A DNA stretch of 28,684 nt from Candidatus Cloacimonadota bacterium (GTDB taxonomy: Bacteria > Cloacimonadota > Cloacimonadia > Cloacimonadales > TCS61): assembly GCA_003647825.1 (NCBI GenBank), contig QMNP01000002.1:1-28684 (forward strand). Reading direction: 5' to 3'. The position numbers and the translations under genes were made by a program. Shown here piece by piece: positions 17,556 through 23,528 of the stretch; position 1 is the first letter of the stretch; each line of letters starts with the position of its first letter. Under the pieces are notes generated by a model. That model did no database searches. It was not told where the DNA came from and worked only from the letters and a program-made list of their open reading frames with translations.

Positions 17556-18806
17556 ATGGATAGAAAGCGAAGATTTCGCAAATCTCTATTAGGTATTGTT
17601 AATTCAGCTTTGGCAGATATGAATGCAGGGACGCTGCTGGAAACAGCCTTGAAGAATTATTCCATAGAAAATAATTACATTCTTGTCGCAATCGGAAAAG
17701 CAGCCTGGCAGATGGCAAAAGCAGCTCATGAGATGCTTGGTAATAGAATAATTGATGGAATTGTAATTACTAAATACGAACATTCAAAAGGAAAAATTGG
17801 TAATCTGGAGATTCTGGAAGCTGGTCATCCAATTGTTGATGAAAATTCACTAATTGCTACCCAAAAAGTAATTGAAAAAGTGCAAAATCTTAATGAAAAT
17901 ATTCACGTTCTGTTTCTCATATCAGGTGGCGGATCAGCTCTATTTGAAATGCCTGCCACAGGAATTCAACTTTCAGAATTGCAAGCGATAAATCGAGCAT
18001 TGATCAATTCAGGTGCTTCCATAAAAGAGATAAATGCTGTTAGAAAGCATCTCTCCATGGTTAAAGGAGGACGTTTTGCAGAAATGATTTTCCCTGCCAG
18101 GATTCATTCCTTTATTCTGTCGGATGTTGTTGGTGAAGATTTAAATTCGATTGCCTCCGGGCCGACAGTAGCTGATCCCGCAACTTCTAATGATGTCATA
18201 AAAATTTTAAGAAAGTATGGTGTAAATATTACAAAGGGAATAGAATCAATAATTCTACATGAAACCCCTAAACATATTTCTAATTCTGATTACACTATTA
18301 TAGGTAATAACAAAGATTTATGTAAGGCTGTATTTAAAAAAGCTGAAAAAAAAGATCTTGATGCTGAGTTAATTTCATCCAAAATTGAAATGGAAGTAGC
18401 AGAATTTGCCGATTTAATTGAAGAAAAAATAATCCAGCAAAGAAAAACACAGCAAATTAAACCGAAACTGTTGATCTTTGGAGGAGAACCAGTTGTTAAA
18501 GTTAGTGGAAAAGGCACTGGTGGCAGAAATCAACATTTAGCACTGCTGATGGCAAAACGGATTTCCGAGATGGAAAATGTATTCTTCCTGTCTGTAGCTT
18601 CTGATGGATCAGACGGTCCCACAGATGCAGCCGGTGGAATTGTGGATGGATATAGCTGGCAGGAAATGAAGGATTTGGGGATTGATCCAGAGAAAGCTTT
18701 AGTAGAATTTGATTCTTATAATTGCTTGCTGAAATCAGGTGATCTAATAAAAACTGGAGCTACAGGGACAAACCTGAACGATATTTTGTTAGCCCTTATT
18801 TATTAA
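17556..18806 (+). CDS. Glycerate 2-kinase (MOFRL/DUF4147 family)
   Basis: Kinase that turns D-glycerate into 2-phosphoglycerate, as in serine or glycerol-linked routes and some archaeal Entner-Doudoroff variants. The 416-aa length fits this family. The N-terminal DUF4147 part shows ILVAIGKAAWQMAKAA, EAGHPIVDENS and VLFLISGGGSALFEMP; the C-terminal MOFRL part shows GGRNQHLALLMA and SDGSDGPTDAAGG, the classic family signature. It begins 2 nt after the methyltransferase stop. Related genes are called gckA or ttuD, but the paralogue here cannot be fixed, so no symbol is given. A 167-nt gap follows before pyrD, holding a TATAAT at 18894-18899 with no good -35 box. Confidence 0.9.
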   Translation: MDRKRRFRKSLLGIVNSALADMNAGTLLETALKNYSIENNYILVAIGKAAWQMAKAAHEMLGNRIIDGIVITKYEHSKGKIGNLEILEAGHPIVDENSLIATQKVIEKVQNLNENIHVLFLISGGGSALFEMPATGIQLSELQAINRALINSGASIKEINAVRKHLSMVKGGRFAEMIFPARIHSFILSDVVGEDLNSIASGPTVADPATSNDVIKILRKYGVNITKGIESIILHETPKHISNSDYTIIGNNKDLCKAVFKKAEKKDLDAELISSKIEMEVAEFADLIEEKIIQQRKTQQIKPKLLIFGGEPVVKVSGKGTGGRNQHLALLMAKRISEMENVFFLSVASDGSDGPTDAAGGIVDGYSWQEMKDLGIDPEKALVEFDSYNCLLKSGDLIKTGATGTNLNDILLALIY

Positions 18807-18973
18807 TGAATATATGTATAATTATTATTAAATTAATTGACCAATCGTACTACTAAATTTTTTTGGTAAAGCAAGTCAGAGGTTAGTGATTCTTATAATT
18901 CTGGAACAGGAAATATCTCGACCTAAAAATAAAAAATGTGTAAATTGTGATAAGCTAAACCGGGAACGGGTGT

Positions 18974-19900
18974 ATGCATAACAGATTGAAAACTAAGTTT
19001 TTAGGTGTGAAAGTAAAATCACCGCTGGTGCTGCCGGCTGGTGTGATGGGGATGTCGTTTTCTGGAATGCACATTTCTGAAACTAACGGTGCTGGCATTG
19101 TAACAAGTAAATCATTAACTCTTCAACCAAGAACAGGTCATAAAGGGCCTGTGATTTCTGAATTTGAAGGTGGAATCCTTAATTGCATGGGATTATGCAA
19201 TCCAGGTATTTCGGATGGTCTGAAAGAGGTTGATCAATATAAAGAACGCTCACAAACTCCAGTTATTGTGAGCGTTTTTGCTACTAACACAGAAGATTTT
19301 TTGCTGCTAACAAAAGAAGTTAACAATTCAAAAGGTGATTTTCTTGAACTAAATCTATCCTGTCCTAATGTATTTGATGAATTCGGAATTCCCCTGGCTG
19401 CTTCTAAAGATGAAGTATTTAATATTGTTAAAGCTGTAAAAGAGATTTCCAACATTCCTGTTATTGCCAAACTTTCTCCCAATGTTTACAATATCGTAGA
19501 AATTGCTTCAGCTGCTCAAAAAGCTGGTGCAGATGCCCTTTGCTTAATAAATACAGTTGGTCCTGGTATGATGATTGATGCCAAAATGGTAAAACCTGTT
19601 CTCTTTAACAAGTTTGGTGGATTATCAGGTCCCTGCATCAAGCCTATCGCTCTCAAACTGATCTATCAAACATATTCTGCCGTTAGTATTCCAATTCTGG
19701 GAATGGGTGGAGTTACTTATGGAAAAGATGCTGTGGAAATGCTGATGGCTGGAGCCACAACAATTGGTGTAGGAACAGCAGTCTATTATAGAGGAATTGA
19801 AGTTTTTGATAAGATCAATAATGAAATTATTCAATTTATGGATGAAAATGGATATGAGAATATAATTGATATTCCAAAGCTGGAGAAATTGTATGGATAG
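18974..19900 (+). CDS. pyrD: Dihydroorotate dehydrogenase B, catalytic subunit
   Basis: FMN enzyme of pyrimidine synthesis that oxidises dihydroorotate to orotate. At 308 aa it is a class 1B enzyme: the active-site base is Cys130 in LELNLSCPNV (class 2 uses Ser), and the partner pyrK is nearby. TSKSL (Lys46) and GGILNCMGLCNPG match the FMN and substrate region, and GMGGVTYGKDAVEMLMAG binds the FMN phosphate. ATG 18974 is preceded by poor ribosome-site sequence, so this start is likely rather than certain. A RAYT unit (gene plus repeats, 19906-20747) separates it from pyrK, although in most genomes the two are adjacent. Confidence 0.94.
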   Translation: MHNRLKTKFLGVKVKSPLVLPAGVMGMSFSGMHISETNGAGIVTSKSLTLQPRTGHKGPVISEFEGGILNCMGLCNPGISDGLKEVDQYKERSQTPVIVSVFATNTEDFLLLTKEVNNSKGDFLELNLSCPNVFDEFGIPLAASKDEVFNIVKAVKEISNIPVIAKLSPNVYNIVEIASAAQKAGADALCLINTVGPGMMIDAKMVKPVLFNKFGGLSGPCIKPIALKLIYQTYSAVSIPILGMGGVTYGKDAVEMLMAGATTIGVGTAVYYRGIEVFDKINNEIIQFMDENGYENIIDIPKLEKLYG

Positions 19901-19905
19901 ATGTA

Positions 19906-19940
19906 CTGGCTACAATGCTCTGCGTTGTAACCAGGCTTTT
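19906..19940 (+). terminator. Terminator-like hairpin plus T-run after pyrD
   Basis: The first hairpin of repeat copy 1 (stem about 13 bp with one mismatch) is followed by GCTTTTTA. This is the shape of an intrinsic terminator. It could reduce transcription from pyrD into the RAYT gene and pyrK. The same element in copy 2 is at 20635-20669. Confidence 0.4.
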
Positions 19941-20018
19941 TACGCTCTGCGTGTGAATGATTATCTGTTATCCGCAGGAGCGGAGAATCTGCATTCCGAC
20001 GGAGACCGTTGGAATGAG
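19906..20018 (+). repeat. REP-like hairpin array, copy 1 (upstream of RAYT)
   Basis: A 113-bp unit nearly identical to 20635-20747 (4 mismatches). It contains four short hairpins in a row: 19906-19934 (TCT triloop, one C-A mismatch), 19942-19952 (ACGC, TCT, GCGT), 19971-19984 (TCCGC, AGGA, GCGGA) and 19994-20014 (AGA triloop, one G-T pair). It begins 5 nt after the pyrD stop. A fifth hairpin of the same kind, with loop TGA, lies just outside at 20028-20052. Confidence 0.85.
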
Positions 20019-20027
20019 GAAAAGAAC

Positions 20028-20052
20028 CGTTCCAACGCTGAGCATTGGAACG
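20028..20052 (+). repeat. Extra REP-like hairpin before the RAYT gene
   Basis: Stem of 11 positions (20028-20038 with 20042-20052) with one C-A mismatch and loop TGA. The arms read CGTTCCAACGC and GCATTGGAACG. It is closely related, in inverse orientation, to the single hairpin at 28454-28478. Copy 2 of the repeat has no equivalent after it, so this piece is specific to the 5' side of the RAYT gene. Confidence 0.7.
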
Positions 20053-20086
20053 AGAAGCGAAAATTATTAAAACGAGTGATTTAATT

Positions 20087-20620
20087 ATGACAAGAACCAG
20101 ATATAAATTCATAGAAAAAGATCAACTGCACTTCCTGACCTGTACGGTTGTGAATTGGATTTGTGTATTTGCTAATTCCGAAGTAATTGAAGTTATTCTT
20201 GATTCATTAAAGTTCATGCAAGATAATAAAAGATGGAAGTTATTTGCTTATGTCATTATGGAGCATCATATTCATTTGATTGCTCAATCCAAAGATTTAG
20301 GAAAAGAAATTGGTAATTTCAAATCTTTTACAGCTAGAAGCATCATAGATTATTATAAAGAAACGAATCAACTTCAAATGTTAAATCAATTTGCGCTTCA
20401 TAAAGAGAAATTTAAAACTGACAGAGAGTATCAATTTTGGCAGGAAGGCAGCCACCCAGAAATAATTCAGGATTATAATATGATGCAGCAAAAAGTAGAA
20501 TATATTCATAATAATCCTGTGAAAGCTGGATACGTGAATGAACCTGAACATTGGAGGTATTCCAGCGCAAGGAATTATGCAGGGATCGAAGGATTAATAG
20601 ATGTTGAAACTGAATGGTAA
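20087..20620 (+). CDS. REP-associated tyrosine transposase (RAYT, Y1 family)
   Basis: Single-domain HUH nuclease of the Y1_Tnp/TnpA-REP family, which cuts and joins single-stranded REP hairpins. The 177-aa product has the HUH pair in MEHHIHLI (H61 and H63) and YIHNNPVKAGYV, with the likely catalytic Tyr139. FWQEGSHP and EHWRYSSARNY are also typical of RAYTs. I chose ATG 20087; the longer frame from 20045 starts inside the preceding hairpin. The gene lies between the two 113-bp repeats and has the same strand as pyrD and pyrK. RAYTs are usually single-copy genes kept by the host with many REPs, so this may be the source gene for a genome-wide REP family. Confidence 0.9.
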   Translation: MTRTRYKFIEKDQLHFLTCTVVNWICVFANSEVIEVILDSLKFMQDNKRWKLFAYVIMEHHIHLIAQSKDLGKEIGNFKSFTARSIIDYYKETNQLQMLNQFALHKEKFKTDREYQFWQEGSHPEIIQDYNMMQQKVEYIHNNPVKAGYVNEPEHWRYSSARNYAGIEGLIDVETEW

Positions 20621-20634
20621 TTTCCTTTTGAATT

Positions 20635-20669
20635 CTGGTTACAATGCTCTGCGTTGTAACCAGGCTTTT
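20635..20669 (+). terminator. Terminator-like hairpin plus T-run before pyrK
   Basis: A 13-bp stem with a TCT triloop followed by GCTTTTTA, just after the RAYT gene and about 95 nt before pyrK. It has the shape of an intrinsic terminator, but whether it works as one is not shown by the sequence. Confidence 0.4.
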
Positions 20670-20747
20670 TACGCTCTGCGTGTGAATGATTATCTGTTAT
20701 CCGCGGGAGCGGAGAATCTGCATTCCAACGGAGACCGTTGGAACGAG
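20635..20747 (+). repeat. REP-like hairpin array, copy 2 (downstream of RAYT)
   Basis: Copy of 19906-20018 at an offset of 729 bp. Its first hairpin is perfect: stem CTGGTTACAATGC (20635-20647), loop TCT, stem GCGTTGTAACCAG (20651-20663), with 12 Watson-Crick pairs and one G-T. The last hairpin is also perfect (TTCCAACGG, loop AGA, CCGTTGGAA; 20723-20743). The unit ends 3 nt before the pyrK ribosome site. In copy 1 both hairpins carry a mismatch or wobble, so copy 2 is the better match to the family. Confidence 0.88.
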
Positions 20748-20761
20748 TATGGAGAAAAATA

Positions 20762-21544
20762 ATGGATAATCGCGTAACAATTAAAATATCAGATATAATC
20801 GATGAGACTAAGGACATTAAATCTTTTGTTTTTAATCATGAATTGGGAGCAAAACCCGGACAATTCATTATGCTTTCAGATTTCGAAGGTGGCGAAAAAC
20901 CTTTTTCAATTGCAGATTGCACTGCGGATAATTTCACAATAACAGTGAAACGAATTGGTGAGTTCACGACTCGACTCTTTCAGAAAGAAGTCGGTGATTT
21001 CGTTTCTGTAAGAGGGCCGTATGGATCCTCTTTTTTTATATCCGGTGGAAACTTTTTGCTGGTTGGTGGCGGTTATGGCACACCACCACTCTATTTCCTG
21101 GCTCAAGAGCTTCTGAAGAATGGAGCGAAAGTAACTGTCGTAAATGGTGCCAGAACTAAAGATGATCTGGTTTTTTGCGATAGATTCAAAGATCTGGACG
21201 TAGAATATGCAAATATTACTCAACTTGGCTGTTTGGGAAGGAAAGGAACATCTGTGGACCTGGCAAAAGGAGCATTGGAGAATCAACATTTTGATCGTAT
21301 TTATGCTGCCGGACCGGAAATGATGATGAAGGCTTTACAGCCACATTTGCATGATCAGGAATATGAGTTTCTATTTGAACGTTATATGAAATGCGCAATT
21401 GGCATTTGTGGAAATTGTACAATAGATCCTATTGGAATAAGGCTCTGTGTAGAAGGCCCTGTTCTTCCTAAAAAGCTGGTTGAGCAGCTTACGGAATTTG
21501 GTAAATATCATCGTGATGCAACCGGGAAGAGGATTGAGTTTTGA
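20762..21544 (+). CDS. pyrK: Dihydroorotate dehydrogenase B, electron transfer subunit
   Basis: Flavin and iron-sulfur subunit that passes electrons from PyrD to NAD+. At 261 aa it is of normal length. From ATG 20762 the residues show the FAD-binding domain (about 1-95; KPGQFIML, then EKPFSI), the NAD-binding GGGYGTPPLYFLA, and the [2Fe-2S] cysteines C211, C216, C219 and C229 in CAIGICGNCTIDPIGIRLC. A longer frame from TTG 20738 reads into the repeat and is not the likely start; GGAG at 20751-20754 lies 7 nt before ATG 20762. The ribosome site begins 3 nt after the end of repeat copy 2, so the mobile unit sits directly at its leader. Confidence 0.95.
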   Translation: MDNRVTIKISDIIDETKDIKSFVFNHELGAKPGQFIMLSDFEGGEKPFSIADCTADNFTITVKRIGEFTTRLFQKEVGDFVSVRGPYGSSFFISGGNFLLVGGGYGTPPLYFLAQELLKNGAKVTVVNGARTKDDLVFCDRFKDLDVEYANITQLGCLGRKGTSVDLAKGALENQHFDRIYAAGPEMMMKALQPHLHDQEYEFLFERYMKCAIGICGNCTIDPIGIRLCVEGPVLPKKLVEQLTEFGKYHRDATGKRIEF

Positions 21545-21633
21545 GATCCTTAGCAACGAACAAAAACGAACAGGGCAAACTAATTAATTGTCATCCAGAG
21601 CGTAGTGGAAGAATCAATAGAAAGAATAAAACC

Positions 21634-21750
21634 ATGCGAACGGGGCATTGGTTTTCAAAGAAAACGATTGCTGTAATTCTTTCAATTATCAGTGTTTTCG
21701 TACTTCCTGCTGATCTGAACCTTGGAACGGTTGGCTGTGAATCATTATGA
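21634..21750 (+). CDS. Possible 38-aa membrane peptide overlapping pyrC start
   Basis: A small reading frame with a hydrophobic segment (TIAVILSIISVFVLPADL). Its TGA overlaps the pyrC ATG as ATGA (21747-21750), the classic layout for coupled translation, and pyrC has no strong ribosome site of its own. Against it, there is no good ribosome site before ATG 21634 and the frame continues upstream through a sequence resembling a dispersed repeat. It may be chance. Confidence 0.25.
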   Translation: MRTGHWFSKKTIAVILSIISVFVLPADLNLGTVGCESL

Positions 21751-23033
21751 GAACTCTTTTAACAAATTGCCAATCTCCGGATGGAATCAAGAATATCATT
21801 ATCAGGGATGGGATAATTGACTACATCGGATCAGATTTGCCTGAATTTGATGAAAAACTGGATTGTGCAAATCTAATTGTTCTTCCTGGTATGATCGATC
21901 CTCATGTGCATGTTCGTGATCTGGAAATGACTTACAAAGAATCCTGGGAAACTGCTTCTAATGCAGCAATTGCTGGTGGAATTACTACGATAATGGATAT
22001 GCCCAACACTAAACCAGCAACAACTAATTTCTTCGGATTGAACGCCAAACGAAAAGCTGCAGAAAAATCAAAAGTAAATTATTATATTCATCTCGGGGCG
22101 ACTACAAATAATCTCAATGAGCTAAGAAGTATCTTAGAAGGAAATCCTGAAGACATAATTGGCATTAAATTATTTTTAGCTGGATCAAGTTCCAATGAGG
22201 TTGTAGAAGATCCAAAGAAACTGGAAAAGATTTTCCTGCTTGCAAAAGAATTTGATAAAGTTGTATTAGTACATTCTGAAATGCAATCCATACTTAATAA
22301 ATGGCAGAAATTAGCTCTTGTACAATCCATAGAATTTCATAATTCTATCCGTCATCGCGAAGCAGCAATTAACGGAACCAGACTTATGCTTGATATTGCC
22401 CAAAAAACTGGAGCAAAACTTTATATCTGTCATGTATCAACCAGAGAAGAAATCGATTTAATTCGAACTGCAAAAAGAATAAGCACCAATATCTTCAGTG
22501 AAGTTACTCCGCATCATCTCATTCTGAATGAAACGATACTGAAGCAGGCTGGTAACTTTGGAAAAGTTAATCCGCCACTTCGAACAGAAGCGGATAACGA
22601 AGCATTACTGGAAGCGATCAAAGATAGAACGATTGATTGTCTGGGAACAGATCATGCTCCACATGCAGTTGAAGAAAAGAGACAAGAATATTCAAAAGCA
22701 CCATCTGGTTTCCCAGGTTTGGAAACAGCAATTCCACAAACATATTTTTTAGTAAAAGATGAGTATATTTCATTACGACGATACTCGGAACTGATAAGTT
22801 GCAATGCAGCGTATGTATTTGGCTTGAATAATGTTGGAGAATTAAAAGCTGGGTTCAAAGCTGATCTGATAATTTTAGATCCAGGTTTTGAGGAGAAAGT
22901 GATTCCTGAATTGTTCAAAACAAAAGCGAAATATTCTCCGTTTGAAGGTGTGATTGGACATACAAAAGTGAAATACACTTTTGTGAATGGGGAAAAAATG
23001 CTCCCCTTTAGAAGGGGAGATGTCCGTTATTGA
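21747..23033 (+). CDS. pyrC: Dihydroorotase
   Basis: Zinc enzyme that cyclises carbamoyl aspartate to dihydroorotate. The 428-aa length and motifs are those of class I dihydroorotases: DPHVHVRD (H53, H55), the carbamylated Lys141 in IKLFLAGSS, H176 in VLVHSE, ICHVSTREE, and the catalytic Asp in LGTDHAPHA. The last residues, about PFRRGDVRY, are encoded by a structured repeat (see 23000-23141), and the stop codon lies inside that repeat. The true C-terminus was therefore probably changed by the repeat, but all active-site residues lie upstream. The start is the ATGA junction at 21747. The spacing to pyrK is 202 nt, with no clear promoter. Confidence 0.94.
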   Translation: MRTLLTNCQSPDGIKNIIIRDGIIDYIGSDLPEFDEKLDCANLIVLPGMIDPHVHVRDLEMTYKESWETASNAAIAGGITTIMDMPNTKPATTNFFGLNAKRKAAEKSKVNYYIHLGATTNNLNELRSILEGNPEDIIGIKLFLAGSSSNEVVEDPKKLEKIFLLAKEFDKVVLVHSEMQSILNKWQKLALVQSIEFHNSIRHREAAINGTRLMLDIAQKTGAKLYICHVSTREEIDLIRTAKRISTNIFSEVTPHHLILNETILKQAGNFGKVNPPLRTEADNEALLEAIKDRTIDCLGTDHAPHAVEEKRQEYSKAPSGFPGLETAIPQTYFLVKDEYISLRRYSELISCNAAYVFGLNNVGELKAGFKADLIILDPGFEEKVIPELFKTKAKYSPFEGVIGHTKVKYTFVNGEKMLPFRRGDVRY

Positions 23034-23141
23034 CGAACAGAGGGGTTTCGTAAGTTCAATGCAGGATTCAAGATTATTGAGATTGATTAACTCTAAGATT
23101 TGTTGTAACAAATCCCTTTTTATTCCCCCTTTAAAGGGGGA
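23000..23141 (+). repeat. Structured repeat, copy A (overlaps end of pyrC)
   Basis: First copy of a dispersed element. It opens with a perfect hairpin CTCCCCTT, loop TAG, AAGGGGAG (23001-23019), then ATGTCCG. A perfect 8-bp hairpin GATTTGTT/AACAAATC lies at 23097-23114. It closes with an 18-bp perfect palindrome at 23124-23141 (TCCCCC, TTTAAA, GGGGGA). The first and last motifs are the same kind, both followed by ATGT. Confidence 0.7.
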
Positions 23142-23528
23142 TGTATTGAATCTCCAATATCGAATATTGAATTTCGGATGACGATCGTAGAGATGCAATA
23201 CCTTGCGTCTAACGAAACAGGAGTTTCGCAGGAAAAGTATGTTCCCAAACAGAGTTTATGAACAAGAAAAATGGAAAAATCTGCTCCCCTTCGAAAGTGG
23301 AGATGTCCGGCTGTGACGGACAGAGGAGTTTTGTAAGTTCAATGTTTGATTCAATATTGTTAAAACTGGTTAGCTCTATGATTTGTTGCAGCAAACCTCC
23401 TGTTTCCTCCTTTCCGTCTTCATCGTGTTGCACCGCGACAATTCGAAGGGGGACTAAATGAAAAAGTGAAGGTTGTAATTGTTCGTGTTTGTTCGTTGCA
23501 AAAAAAAATCATGAGGAGATAATATATT
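23034..23528 (+). other. Repeat-filled intergenic region pyrC to UMP synthase gene
   Basis: No real gene in 495 nt. It holds most of structured repeat copy A, copy B at 23283-23412, and small hairpins between them: 23192-23211 (AGATGCAA / TTGCGTCT), 23213-23228 (CGAAAC, AGGA, GTTTCG) and about 23240-23262 (AGA triloop, two mismatches). A 20-nt inverted partner of 21553-21572 lies at 23480-23499. Short reading frames on both strands follow the repeats and are not believable genes. The UMP synthase ribosome site is GAGGAG at 23513-23518. Confidence 0.75.
23283..23412 (+). repeat. Structured repeat, copy B
   Basis: Diverged direct copy of 23000-23129 (offset 283). Shared blocks include GAGATGTCCG, ACAGAGG, TTGTAAGTTCAATG and ATGATTTGTTG (one change). 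The hairpins are partly kept: the opening stem has one mismatch, and GATTTGTT pairs with AGCAAACC with one mismatch and one wobble. The closing palindrome of copy A is replaced by other sequence up to about 23455, where GAAGGGGGA remains. Confidence 0.65.

Noticed and set aside
18837..18899. TTGACC (18837-18842) with TATAAT (18894-18899) as the pyrD promoter
   Set aside because: The boxes are 51 nt apart, and neither has a partner at 16-18 nt. The TATAAT alone is a common chance match in AT-rich DNA.
19906..20747. CRISPR array
   Set aside because: Only two long repeats with a gene between them, internal palindromes, and no regular spacers or cas genes.
20575..20817. Minus-strand reading frame through the REP array (80 aa), and the like at 19831-20112
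   Set aside because: The translation follows the repeat (NADSPLPRITDNHSHAERKKPGYN) in both copies. It is a by-product of the palindromic DNA, not a gene.
21541..21750. 69-aa frame from a TTG start over the pyrK-pyrC gap
   Set aside because: The 5' part reads through a TCATCCAGAGCG type dispersed repeat and starts at an unsupported TTG. Only the 38-codon ATG part is kept as a weak candidate.
22875..23461. Short reading frames on both strands over the structured repeats, up to 107 aa
   Set aside because: Both strands give similar peptides because the copies are similar DNA. No ribosome sites, and the minus frame overlaps pyrC.
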